Positions 11,601 through 17,989 of a DNA stretch of 64,000 bases are shown here, piece by piece. A model generated the notes under the pieces. That model was not told the origin of the DNA, did no database searches, and was given only the letters and a program-made list of their open reading frames with translations. Each line of letters begins with the position of its first letter. Within the stretch, counting starts at the first letter, position 1. Source of the stretch: Candidatus Berkiella aquae (GTDB lineage: Bacteria; Pseudomonadota; Gammaproteobacteria; Berkiellales; Berkiellaceae); assembly GCF_001431295.2 (NCBI RefSeq), contig NZ_LKAJ02000001.1, forward strand, positions 3,286,001 to 3,350,000, given 5' to 3'. The position numbers and the translations under genes are program-made.

Positions 11601-12017
11601 TTTTTCTCTGGTATCCATTTTTTTAGTCAGTTGATAGCGACCTCTGGCATGGATGTCACTATATAAATGCGCGGCTATCAAGGCATGCCATAAATTTTCA
11701 TGTTCTACTTTTTGTATGCCATATAATGCTAATAATTTATTTCGGAGCTCAATCTCAACCAGGCGTTGCTGGAATTCTCCCTGCATTAATGGACGCTCTT
11801 CATGTTCCACTACTTTAAAAGAGATCGCTTGCGCAAGCTTATTTTCTAATTCATTCATTAAGTGCGTTTGTAAATCAGGTGAAAGATCTCCCATGTTTTC
11901 AAGCACAATTTGGGTTGATCCGCTCTCTTTTGCCTGCTGCACAAAGCGCGATATTGCATCAGCTTCGCTTATTGCTTTCAAATTGAGGGTATATTGGGAT
12001 GGTGCATCAAGTGACAT
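2682..12017 (-). CDS. 3111-residue protein with embedded SecA-type DEAD motor, candidate effector
   Basis: The centre carries a complete SecA-like ATPase: a TGRVPFSTQILSVL Q-motif-like block, Walker A EIQTGQGKS (near residue 1816), Walker B LVLDEADYTLLDD (near 1914), GMTGTIGS (near 2112), STPMFGRGTDF (near 2255) and QIVGRGGRQGWEGES (near 2296). The roughly 200 residues between Walker B and GMTGT leave room for a preprotein-crosslinking-like insertion. The flanks are unlike SecA: about 1750 N-terminal residues that look mostly helical, with a Gln-rich tract near residues 375-400, and about 750 C-terminal residues with a Pro/Thr/Glu-rich linker near 2840-2960. No zinc-binding SecA tail, signal peptide or membrane segment is visible. 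ATG 12017 has TAGGT just upstream. The gene is divergent from the EAL gene. The motor is certain; function and secretion are not. Confidence 0.85.
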   Translation of the reverse strand: MSLDAPSQYTLNLKAISEADAISRFVQQAKESGSTQIVLENMGDLSPDLQTHLMNELENKLAQAISFKVVEHEERPLMQGEFQQRLVEIELRNKLLALYGIQKVEHENLWHALIAAHLYSDIHARGRYQLTKKMDTREKTQELAQLTGQLEGTWFRHLFSYLQKNGDSFAATSFPYRELTPGLMSMDPYHPVAQLKEMNRYLSQDGVYMPFKTISIEYTAFEGAGKDVDLVTETLKLVQNNMKEGSPIEKIAFYHIGRNDVAKDEQDAINDLLDKLLEKLQKDNTDNVSAKIITQFVFDGMNLSKEEKLKVKEIQNLIAVNVRNHHKLERAGHVKQEQRIAPARQVQQKAIDPNTIRACKRNPKEVLAGLDVEIQMQQQQEQQQQQQEQQQMQMMQSRQALLDELLQRKSGQGNFEEADKSQYLNLEQFIALYEKSNKVANMGGAYRGENSNILEKLWRNFTGSSESFPGKIGGITKAMAEILISYPDILSDGINQHNIPPGFVIKQNKDNPDELLIDYDPVRAKLDTRNVNDLQVKFLPKTAGARIDLQGDHRQFSLSEEDYKLLTDVYVHNSIDIRDRIISKLPPQYAAEYEKFKTRNQVALLVEYVKNRSIEDLEELLENIKTKGEDYLKEAAAKVTISDKDYTEFVDNLIAQSKLATFHQLLQQEDAALGPIITEQYSDLFKLFNSDRSIVGLTLIVHQEGAQGVKIFLDKLDAIRKNQGNEALQGFLKLFVNNDINSAVNLMKTEELVALDYIAGLSKGQYAWWESLLSQQAKYDENINLVDVAKGFKKFLDKLAEIDPALPLKLTEPCPIQNAKNMKAACDRIWFILNNAVDPKEQFDHLEGLPLGPLDAYAAMRDQEYFFVSQEMNLQAQSEFLGSEAFLSLDPNQQNRAPYSVNLSEFIYANRVGSDYEECRTQYYRLLAKQPFLDNYDKYLKVMGLVDQAYEKWKGNISEKAAKLLGQESAQVAVPDPRVALALIAYATSHKEAMGTIEPKAVDKLFSELAKIEAWKKLSKDATYQRLLSYLNLGGDPPKSPGVITAPTLSQLSSLVRFHHELGKDHPFNKPVKDLKSVDVESYLSLSGKHFFAVLDDVAKANEKGLAALSSQAIADSLKEISEYDDLKGEPQNELREILLKVVGKLSNAHYNDENRLKLLTQCSQFLKNDKDKAKLMQVMEVLSGIDVAHQSTTQLANIEQLMHVIDAAMQSPSDSPNELMRLISTQEGFDKCFFGNQPLSDFDPESIAAFLKENEAQIREQLGGYIVFEDADFTDPKHFIQKLKDFEDKIPAIILKPLLNQAFNMVKGSHEALIMQKLQQQFWAANDTLRKEESELFINRLLPINKPDDLTKMLALTDTLTARVDDIDKMITTLMSVKARSIDDYKKLLSTLNNFPGVSQIPIETLNEVIGQMNRFHKGKFPVEILTTIVENTQVKKGLVADWEVTKRWMLPLVREKSVNLKEVSGMIDLGLNLSAKNVSVDNIVKLNEFLIKQADTRKDFIEIFQAIEKDPQFANQYSQIISNTLKLFEYLDKQNNSRELKRDFINAFGKAPHLFAEAIKQISNSQLDDSSKAQLIIILSRRTEAFTDDELKQMRTQKEKASKAEQADIKQKEVKEITDLVAALSQKSPAFLQALAQFDPDIGFPKAEDIIAHQKDNIDDLIEKIVAQKQAAREKNLAKQFDTAEVSRILEGMQNLATNNGLSYAQRERLQHDFYFVNAIGHSHSVSTNPSDPQAKRAIIKDMSKQEIQQLLGYYQKLVRDPNVTEESKRQGRLIYLALLREVMYRTTGRVPFSTQILSVLNAMHQNGNNIAEIQTGQGKSLTSALFAGMLHLDGQTVDICTSNMQLAREGLAENKKFYEYLGVKFTAIDSSSRLDDYSEGGIHYSDVAQLSLFRSRSQIEGGREPTKASLVLDEADYTLLDDSTQYRYAVNLDDVGDPFYNPMEFAYALINEFIETDEFKNPNASSEDDTRNLRQYLIKHAKGAQKDLAKDPQMISNKQLDIWIDSAVAAKELYTQRDKRWVLSEETRFDEKISVARLIINDRISPDAQWSNGVQQFLHARINEDDAIKNGQKAKCTLDPEKSAVASSTSKNFLDYYNKKNGVVWGMTGTIGSIEEKNEHQEKFGFKLTGIPPHQMQKRIDREPILVETDEKHQKKIFDEVLKRLRQNDKMPTLIICKDAITSKALAKYIEEQLQKEKKVHPIALQLYNGIDNERVDFNGKTANRSSIANESEATSQAGMQGTITISTPMFGRGTDFKPRMKTKEGLEAAHPKGLFVVQSYLDSERTSRQIVGRGGRQGWEGESMTIISKESLLLDLASTDKNAAQINQKLLQDRMDDVRLYRNMTAKQQRLYSEGYGDVRNQFFSMMIEMLEKIPEFCGEKERLYNEEMQKPEGERNLDGLSIPEPTKMRKALLKDWEQFLNESDIAWKKQLNQSPKPSLEVALQGLTKQAMNEWNKLVTDPNHRQLGDYQLSKEAGERIVANVLTRPDKVAKEAVVESYRKLPLAINIHKAYCDNLNLVDTPDIHSLKTAYHSEMDSMYQRLKEIVSHEKPKSVKLTSDWEKTTDYNAKYRLLNELLLKAQTNSRKEHSHQELTQLMTQTVAIINWMEKYPSLESDVKQLKQMLLQAHVNYRKELDRTSPFKLLQHDREMQVYSAKGYYPTSHSYNQLMKRDLSAWHNIKNNSLSQLKEYKKSALTSKARDRQVDEIIKYLNNSQTYDAQGLYKQLFEARKQAYQDDAKMSIKKRLFKNKINFGNRFHKMIDDIQARVVANTNSLQELEAIHKLEIQDIRLLLQAVNAKYNNPGMNDLVNNVKVQLGHGDTQAALKSLEALKFELKDDSRLSKNLQDKMLSLDEIHLREQRLHLLAESAKSTLNNEPSPIVTPWVKGVIPKEHETVSPPETTVSEAIVIPETTVIPDASQTDLFSFLDDLLLPETPREKLSENGVLKAKTELNTDNFPPLPPIPTNTVLPQQPSDSSQSMKGKPQALVDLLVSKIDQAKKGDVKVDFHFENMKRLLISIDKRSSVKGNNEQQRHLQIHEMLESYSKDTKVHSDVRTLAQALIKDVQQHSRKSFIQSFHDPYRSAKKENMSPIEPQESVRPKSGPKQ
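10831..10893 (-). repeat. CAG/CAA-rich polyglutamine tract inside the SecA-like giant gene
   Basis: On the minus strand the codons are a mix of CAG, CAA and a few GAA and ATG, encoding a Gln-rich stretch (QQQQEQQQQQQEQQQ and flanking MQ repeats) near residue 385. Because CAG and CAA are mixed, slippage would be less than in a pure repeat. It probably forms a flexible linker or helical Q-rich segment between the first N-terminal region and the rest. Confidence 0.8.
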
Positions 12018-12044
12018 ACGGTATTACCTATCAATTTGTCTATC

Positions 12045-12060
12045 TATTCTATTTAGAATA
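12045..12060. promoter_or_regulatory. 16-bp perfect palindrome in the divergent intergenic region, possible operator
   Basis: tattcta-tt-tagaata is a perfect inverted repeat with 7-bp arms. It lies in the 107-bp gap between the divergent SecA-like giant gene (start 12017) and the EAL gene (start 12125). Position and symmetry suit a repressor or activator site, but AT-rich palindromes also occur by chance and no clear -35/-10 pair was found next to it. Confidence 0.25.
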
Positions 12061-12124
12061 CTTATTGTTAAATTGGTTCCGAAAGTATCTACACGTTTTG
12101 AAAAATAGAGCTTTGCCGAACATA

Positions 12125-12907
12125 ATGTATATCCCTAAAAATTATTCAGGCTTTATGCACCCCGAAATCACGGTTGAAGAACTTGAAAATGCTATCAAAA
12201 ATCAAAAGGTGACAGTGGTTTATCAACCACTCGTGAATATACATGATTCAAATCATATTGTGGGGTTTGAAGCTTTAGTGAGATATCAATCTCTCACGGG
12301 GCTGGATATTTCAGCTGATACCATTGTTAGCTTATGCGAGCGTTATCAATTAATTAGTGAATTAACCCGAACGGTTATTAGTCTTGCCTTTGAAGGTTAT
12401 TTACAAATACTTCCTCGATTTACGGATGCCTATCTTGCTATTAATTTGTCTGCAGCTGATATCGATGAAGACACGATTGAATATCTTGAGAAGGCGCTGC
12501 GTTCATCACATCTACAATCTTCACAAATTATGATAGAGCTTACAGAGCGTGTTGCGGTTAATCCCCAAACAAGTCAATACCTTAAAGCATTACGGACAGC
12601 TGGACATCGTTTGAGCATCGATGATTTTGGCTCAGGTGCTTCCAATGTGCGCTATTTACAAGAACTCACGCCAGACATTGTTAAGATCGATAAAGCCTTT
12701 GTCGATTGGGCAATGCATGAAGGGCCGGTTTCCACCTTACTAAGTCAATTGATTACAATTGGTAAGACGCTGCACGCTAAAATCGTGGTGGAGGGTGTTG
12801 AAACTAAATCTCAAGCTGATAAAATACTTGCTTCTGGTGCACACTATGGCCAAGGATTCTATTGGTACCCACCGCTGTCCGTTTCTGAAATTTTAAAGCT
12901 GATGTGA
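12125..12907 (+). CDS. EAL-domain cyclic di-GMP phosphodiesterase, stand-alone
   Basis: A 260-residue protein that is almost only an EAL domain, which hydrolyses c-di-GMP to pGpG. Visible motifs: GFEALVRYQ (the EAL Glu), AINLSAADID (metal Asn), IMIELTE (metal Glu), IDDFGSGASN (metal Asp pair and loop 6), DIVKIDKAF (catalytic Lys), VVEGVET (Glu) and GQGFYWYPP (Gln). All usual catalytic and metal residues appear present, so it is likely active. No membrane segment or sensor domain precedes it. The reading frame is open back to 11999, but ATG 12125 gives a normal domain edge; ATG 12158 is an alternative, and neither has a strong ribosome binding site. The hydrolase gene follows after 9 bp, probably co-transcribed. 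Confidence 0.9.
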   Translation: MYIPKNYSGFMHPEITVEELENAIKNQKVTVVYQPLVNIHDSNHIVGFEALVRYQSLTGLDISADTIVSLCERYQLISELTRTVISLAFEGYLQILPRFTDAYLAINLSAADIDEDTIEYLEKALRSSHLQSSQIMIELTERVAVNPQTSQYLKALRTAGHRLSIDDFGSGASNVRYLQELTPDIVKIDKAFVDWAMHEGPVSTLLSQLITIGKTLHAKIVVEGVETKSQADKILASGAHYGQGFYWYPPLSVSEILKLM

Positions 12908-12916
12908 ATATTTGAC

Positions 12917-13579
12917 ATGAATTCCCTTCATAACGAATTGGTTGTTTTATTACATGGTATTGGCAGAACTTCGCATTCAATGCGCCGTATTGAAAAGACT
13001 CTACGAAAACAGCAATATCAAACGCTCAATATTGATTATCCTTCCCGTCAAAAGTCAATTGTTTCATCTGCTGATAATATTTATCAACAAATACTTACTT
13101 ATCCGCAGCTTGAACATTTGACGATACATTTTGTGACGCATTCAATGGGTGGATTGGTTGCTAGGCACTTGCTACATAAACTTCCATTAGAAAAAGTGCA
13201 GCGCATCATTATGTTAGGACCTCCTAATCAAGGTTCAGAGGTTGCCGATTTTGTTTATGCTTATAAGCTCTTTAGAGCTTTTTATGGACCCGCGCTTGAA
13301 GAGATGACAACCACATATGCTAAATCACATCCCTATCCTGCATTACCCTCGCATTGTGAAGTAGGTATCATTGCCGGTAGCTTTAACATTGATCCTATTT
13401 GTTATTTTATTCTGCCATCTGGAAATGATGGAAAGGTAACGTTCGAAAGCACCAAGCTTGAGCGAATGACTGATCATCTCATCTTGCGGACCAGTCATTC
13501 ATTTATGATGTATAATCCTAATGTCATTCAACAAATAAGTCATTTTTTAGCACACGGACGGTTTTTGCCGCCTTTTTAA
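12917..13579 (+). CDS. Alpha/beta hydrolase, lipase-like
   Basis: A 220-residue alpha/beta hydrolase. VVLLHGIGRTSHSM near residue 10 is the oxyanion-loop HG motif, and FVTHSMGGLVARHL carries the GxSxG nucleophile elbow as HSMGG (Ser near residue 77). MLGPPNQGSEVAD follows, a block typical of triacylglycerol lipase/PGAP1-like esterases. The likely catalytic His is in RTSHSFMMYN near the C-terminus. There is no signal peptide, so a cytoplasmic acyl-hydrolase is most likely; the substrate is unknown. It sits 9 bp after the EAL gene and ends 6 bp before the convergent ankyrin gene. Confidence 0.82.
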   Translation: MNSLHNELVVLLHGIGRTSHSMRRIEKTLRKQQYQTLNIDYPSRQKSIVSSADNIYQQILTYPQLEHLTIHFVTHSMGGLVARHLLHKLPLEKVQRIIMLGPPNQGSEVADFVYAYKLFRAFYGPALEEMTTTYAKSHPYPALPSHCEVGIIAGSFNIDPICYFILPSGNDGKVTFESTKLERMTDHLILRTSHSFMMYNPNVIQQISHFLAHGRFLPPF

Positions 13580-13585
13580 TACTAA

Positions 13586-16500
13586 TTACATCCGCATTTT
13601 TTGCTTACCTTTATCCTGCTCTGGGCTCGGCTCTTCTTCTTCAGGTTGCTGTTTTACATCGGACATAGGTTCTCGCCCTGCATTAGCAATCAAGCCAACA
13701 ATGTAGTTTAAATTAACCTTCTCAAAGAGGGGATTATCTTTATTTTCGGCAAGAAATTTCTCTTGATTCAAGATCTCTTCTTTGTCGCTCACCATTTGAA
13801 TAACCATTGCCTCAATTAATTCTTTTAATACGCTTCTTGGCAAGAGACCTTTCTCTACATTTACCTGTGCGTTTGACATGAATTCATTGAACAATCCCTG
13901 TTTTTTTCGAGCATTTTCAAGATGCTGCCTCATGCTAGGGTTCATGCTGAATAGTCTTTCGAATCTTTGTACATTATCATCAAAAGGGTTCTTCATCATT
14001 TCGGTATCTTTACTAAGTAATCCTTTTTCGCGAAGACTTGCAATAATCTCGGCTGTTGCTTCTCTTTCATCTTGAACATCTTGCATAATATGATGACAAA
14101 ATTCCTCCAACAATGCCTGCTTGTCTTCTGATGGATCTAACAGTGGCTGTATTTTACCCTGAAGACACATCGCCAAATTCTTTGATTGATGCAAACTTTG
14201 CCGACATGTTGGCATATGCTCAAGTAACAACCCAAACAATTCAGCAAATAATTGATGCGCAGGTTCTTCAACAATAGCATCAAAAGGATTTAGTGATGCA
14301 ATATCCTCAACGCTTGGCGCGCTGTCTGTTAGCTTATCAAAACAAAGTCCCAACGCGGCATTCGTTTGGCCTCTAGCGATATCTAGTATATATCTCAAAA
14401 CAATTAATCTTTCATCCTTAATTCTATCTAAGCTTTCTCCATCGCTTTGTGAAGATTGCTTTATAGATGCCAAGCCCTTCTCTGCAAGAATAGCATTGAC
14501 ACTCTCAACAACGTTTTCTAGGCTACCTAAAGATGCAATCACTTGCTGACGAATTTCTAGCATATTATCAGGATATTTTGCTGGTTGCTTGACAATGTCT
14601 ATCGCTGTTTCTTCAGTTAATGCAGTCAATGCTTTCAGCAACCTCTTTTTCTCTTTAAGCGAACTTCGCTTTTCAATTTCCTCTTTAAACAAGGCTAAAA
14701 CCCTTTCTCTGAAATAATCTTGTATAATATTATCGCGAGAATCCGGCATTTGCGCCACAGCATGATAATGTCCCATATTCGCAATTCGCGTTAAATGACC
14801 GGGAAAACATGAGGGATCATCTTGACCATGGGTATTTCTGATTTCGGCAAGAAGACCTATAAAATTCGCTATGCGATTTTTTCTATCACTTTCGTTACCA
14901 TCAAGCTTATCCATCACCGCTAGGTAATAATATGCTACTCTCTCCCTAACAATCTTAGAGGCATCTTCTGCATGATTTGCGTTACCTGTTGGATCGGAAG
15001 CTTGAGTGGTATAAATTTCACGATTGCTCGTGGGAGCCGTCAATAAATTGGGGAAATGAGGATTCCCCACTTTTGCAAATGGATTATAGCAACGCCATGC
15101 TGAGTGTGCTGGTGTAGCAAGCTTTAGAACTTGGCAAGAGGCTCCCATCGTACTTGTTTCACCTTCAATTAACTGTTCCTTATTTTTCTCAATAAATTGC
15201 TTAACTTCTTCGTTCCCTTGCTCTTGCGCTTCTTCCAAAATAGCTTCTAAAATTAAAGCTCTGATCTCGCACTCAATTTTTAAAAGGCATTCTTCCCTAT
15301 CTTCTGTGGCACTATACGATAGAAATTGCATTTCAAAATGGGGTTTTACGGTATTTGTAAAATGATAATTTGCAGAGCTTACGTCACCATCTTCCATTGC
15401 ACCTTCTCTTCCATGAGCTAATTGAGATTTCAATTTTTCAACTTTTTCTTTATTCTCCAATAACTTCAGCGCTGCAATTTGTACTGCAGAACAAGCTTTA
15501 ATTTCATCTAAAAAACTAACCTTTGAATGTAAATACTGCTTTATTTCTTCAAGAGAAGTAAAACATGTCTGAAGTGCGTCGTTATTGAGAAAATCTACCA
15601 GCTTAATGCCATATAAAGAAGTACAAAATATCGCTTTGCGCAACAATGGGAATAGTTCTGGTTGTTTACTAGCCGCATTAACAATTAATTCGATAACGGA
15701 TATTTTGCTTCGTTGATTCTTTACATTAAAATCAAGTATCGAAGGACGAGCCTTCTCTAAAATTGTGCCCAGCAGCTCAGGGTATCTCGAAACAAGTTCT
15801 GCGACTTTCCACAGTACTGAGCATCCTTCTAAGTGCCTTGCATTGAAGTCTAATGTTGAAATATCTGCTTTCGCTAAAATCAGTTCGAGTAATTTTGGAC
15901 TCTCTTTACGAGCAAGATACACAGCCCTCCATAATATAGAATAACCTAACTTATCTCTTGCATTTAGATCAATTTTAGAAATATCTATTTTATTTAAAAT
16001 CAATTCAAGCAATTTGGAATTGCTACGTATACATGCACTTTTGGCTATTGCACCCAGTATTGAGTAGCCTTTATATGGACCTTTTTCTCTTATGGAATTT
16101 ACATCTAACTGCTCTCCAGCTTTTTCTAAAATCATTTCAAAAAGTCTTGATTTACCACCAAATGCCCTATCAATTGCCCTATCAACAACGGCTTCCAATT
16201 TATAGATTTTCATTTTTGAATTAATATCTAGCAGATCCCCTGTTTTCTCCAGAAGAATTTCAAAGAATTTTAAATCACCATTGAGAACTCTCTCTACCGC
16301 GATGTCAAATATCGTGAAGCCTTTATATCTTCCATTATTTATTACATTTAAATCTATCTTTGCCCATGCTTTCTCTACAACTATTTCAAAGAGTTTTGAA
16401 TTACCATTAAGAGCGTCATCTACTACAGCTTCTAATATCGTGTGATCTTTATATCTTCCATGATTTATTATTGAGTTTAAATCTAGCTGCGCCCCTGCTT

Positions 16501-16912
16501 TTTCTAAAAGCATTTCAAAGGGTCTTAAATTACCATTAAAAGCTTTATCTACTACAGCTTCTAATATCGTGTGATCTTTATATTTTCCATGATTTATTAT
16601 TGAATTTAAATCTAGCCGCGCCCCTGCTTTCTCTAAAAGCATTTCAAAGGGTCTTAAATTACCATTAAGAGCGTTGCCTACTACAGCTTCTAATATCGTG
16701 TGACCTTTAAATTTTCCATGATTTATTATTAAATTATAATCTAATTGTATAAGATCTGCTTTTTTTAGAATTAAGTTAAGGAATTTTGAATCACCTTTAA
16801 TCGCTTCAACTGCAGCAAAGGCAAATATCGTGTCATCTTGATATCTTCCTGTCTTTATTCTTGAATTAAAATCTAATTGTGCAGCATCTGCATTTTTTAA
16901 AATAAATTCAAA
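13586..16912 (-). CDS. Ankyrin-repeat protein, C-terminal part of a frameshifted gene
   Basis: The frame is open from 16912, just after a TGA, and the first ATG is at 16642 inside a repeat, giving at least 1018 residues. About ten ankyrin-like repeats of 39-45 residues come first, with the consensus FEMLLEKAGAQLDLNSIINHG then KYKDHTILEAVV. A long helical region of about 650 residues follows, containing DDPSCFPGHLTRIANMGHYH, and a highly charged tail. The preceding 206-residue reading frame ends in the middle of the previous repeat, and this frame resumes the repeat pattern at once, so the two pieces were almost surely one gene. No believable ribosome binding site precedes 16642. Ankyrin proteins of this size are frequent effectors in Legionellales. 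No enzymatic domain was recognised. Confidence 0.75.
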   Translation of the reverse strand, partial: FEFILKNADAAQLDFNSRIKTGRYQDDTIFAFAAVEAIKGDSKFLNLILKKADLIQLDYNLIINHGKFKGHTILEAVVGNALNGNLRPFEMLLEKAGARLDLNSIINHGKYKDHTILEAVVDKAFNGNLRPFEMLLEKAGAQLDLNSIINHGRYKDHTILEAVVDDALNGNSKLFEIVVEKAWAKIDLNVINNGRYKGFTIFDIAVERVLNGDLKFFEILLEKTGDLLDINSKMKIYKLEAVVDRAIDRAFGGKSRLFEMILEKAGEQLDVNSIREKGPYKGYSILGAIAKSACIRSNSKLLELILNKIDISKIDLNARDKLGYSILWRAVYLARKESPKLLELILAKADISTLDFNARHLEGCSVLWKVAELVSRYPELLGTILEKARPSILDFNVKNQRSKISVIELIVNAASKQPELFPLLRKAIFCTSLYGIKLVDFLNNDALQTCFTSLEEIKQYLHSKVSFLDEIKACSAVQIAALKLLENKEKVEKLKSQLAHGREGAMEDGDVSSANYHFTNTVKPHFEMQFLSYSATEDREECLLKIECEIRALILEAILEEAQEQGNEEVKQFIEKNKEQLIEGETSTMGASCQVLKLATPAHSAWRCYNPFAKVGNPHFPNLLTAPTSNREIYTTQASDPTGNANHAEDASKIVRERVAYYYLAVMDKLDGNESDRKNRIANFIGLLAEIRNTHGQDDPSCFPGHLTRIANMGHYHAVAQMPDSRDNIIQDYFRERVLALFKEEIEKRSSLKEKKRLLKALTALTEETAIDIVKQPAKYPDNMLEIRQQVIASLGSLENVVESVNAILAEKGLASIKQSSQSDGESLDRIKDERLIVLRYILDIARGQTNAALGLCFDKLTDSAPSVEDIASLNPFDAIVEEPAHQLFAELFGLLLEHMPTCRQSLHQSKNLAMCLQGKIQPLLDPSEDKQALLEEFCHHIMQDVQDEREATAEIIASLREKGLLSKDTEMMKNPFDDNVQRFERLFSMNPSMRQHLENARKKQGLFNEFMSNAQVNVEKGLLPRSVLKELIEAMVIQMVSDKEEILNQEKFLAENKDNPLFEKVNLNYIVGLIANAGREPMSDVKQQPEEEEPSPEQDKGKQKMRM
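16374..16760 (-). repeat. Tandem 129-bp DNA repeats encoding 43-residue ankyrin units
   Basis: Consecutive units begin near 16374, 16503 and 16632, exactly 129 bp apart, and are near-identical at DNA level (for example tctaaaagcatttcaaaggg occurs at both 16503 and 16632). Older, more diverged units continue on both sides. High DNA identity over adjacent repeats indicates recent duplication and makes copy number likely to vary by recombination. Confidence 0.85.
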
Positions 16913-17514
16913 TCACGCATAGCAGAGAAAGTAAATAACGTCTTACCCTCGCTATCTTTTCTATTAATATTATTCAATAGAAAATTTTGGCCTTCGGTAA
17001 AATTTAGTAATTTTTCACTCAGGTGACTTCCACCAAGCTGGAATTCAAATATATTCAGATTTAATCCAGACCATAATTTTTTTTCCACAAGCTCCCAGAG
17101 TTTAGCGTCTAACGATTTTTCTGATTCAGATTTAGTTTCATAAGATTTATAAAAATCATTCCATTGCTCTGTAGGTGAGGGTTCAAACCATGATGAAATC
17201 ATTCTAGATATCGCCGAAACTGGATGTAACACTGCTTTTACTACAGTAGTAACAATATCTTGGGTTGGCTCTGGTTCCTGCTCTCCATTGTTTAATTTTC
17301 TTCGTTTTGGTAACGAAGGAATATTCGAATCTTTCGTTGTTTGATTGAATTTACGCTTGTGGCCGGCAAAAGATGTTGATCTTTGTGAATTTTGTGTTGT
17401 AAGAACTTCTTCATTTTCTATCTGGGCGTGCTCCTGCGTATCATGAATATCTTGTTCTTCAAGGCTCTCACCTTCTTCTTGCTCCGGTAACTCCCGCCAA
17501 TTAAAACCATTCAT
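16897..17514 (-). CDS. N-terminal part of the frameshifted ankyrin gene
   Basis: A 205-residue frame. ATG 17514 (MNGFNWRELPEQ) is chosen because GAGG lies 6 bases upstream; ATG 17526 has no ribosome binding site. The N-terminus is acidic and Gln/Glu-rich, then a basic stretch KRKFNQTTKDSNIPSLPKRR resembles a bipartite nuclear-localisation-like cluster, though that is only a composition observation. The end, DSEGKTLFTFSAMRD, is the start of an ankyrin unit that stops after a few more residues, while the other frame continues the repeat from 16912. Compared with the next units about six residues are missing at the joint, which fits a deletion of about 19-20 bp. A classical -1 slippery heptamer was not found. 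Confidence 0.7.
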   Translation of the reverse strand: MNGFNWRELPEQEEGESLEEQDIHDTQEHAQIENEEVLTTQNSQRSTSFAGHKRKFNQTTKDSNIPSLPKRRKLNNGEQEPEPTQDIVTTVVKAVLHPVSAISRMISSWFEPSPTEQWNDFYKSYETKSESEKSLDAKLWELVEKKLWSGLNLNIFEFQLGGSHLSEKLLNFTEGQNFLLNNINRKDSEGKTLFTFSAMRDLNLF

Positions 17515-17728
17515 CACTTGCCTCATTAATCATAAAAAATGAATGGGCAATCTTAACAAAACAAGTTTGGTTTTCAACTTATTAATATGTTTTTTATCTG
17601 ATCGCTTATCGTTTGTCGAATAAAAATGATTTAGTGATTGGTGTTTTTATGTTTGTTCTAATTTGTGGCAATGATTGTTCAAATAAGCAAAGTGACATTC
17701 CAAAGCAACAAGTTGGAGCGGAGATCAT

Positions 17729-17989
17729 TTAATGACGTTTTCTAAATCTTAGTTCGAGTAAATTCCAGATTAAATAATAGATAAAAAACGGTTTAATGAA
17801 AAAGTTCATCACGATCAGTAAACGAAAAAACCAATCATTCGTTGCCCATAGCCAGCGCGCATATAAAACCGGCGTTACATATTTTTGCCCAGGCAAAATT
17901 AAGTGACATGAGATTTTATAAATAAGATAAAACCCCAACACTGCACATAACAATGCAATAAGATGTGCAAGCATTTTACTTTTTGACAT
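17729..17989 (-). CDS. Small two-span membrane protein, unrecognised
   Basis: About 86 residues starting at ATG 17989 (MSKSKMLAHLIALL); ATG 17974 is an alternative that begins just after the upstream gene stops. Two hydrophobic segments are visible, LIALLCAVLGFYLIYKIS and LLIVMNFFIKPFFIYYLIW, separated by a short polar loop with Trp and Arg, and the C-terminus is very basic (ELRFRKRH). It overlaps the end of the MFS transporter gene by 14 bp and is likely translated from the same mRNA. I do not recognise the family. Confidence 0.55.
   Translation of the reverse strand: MSKSKMLAHLIALLCAVLGFYLIYKISCHLILPGQKYVTPVLYARWLWATNDWFFRLLIVMNFFIKPFFIYYLIWNLLELRFRKRH

Noticed and set aside
2682-12017. 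C-terminal Dot/Icm-type translocation signal on the SecA-like giant
   Set aside because: The last residues (ESVRPKSGPKQ) show no clear Glu block with a hydrophobic residue near the end, so no signal is claimed.
16897-16920. Programmed -1 frameshift in the ankyrin gene
   Set aside because: No X XXY YYZ slippery heptamer in the overlap, and the repeat is about six residues short, which points to a deletion.
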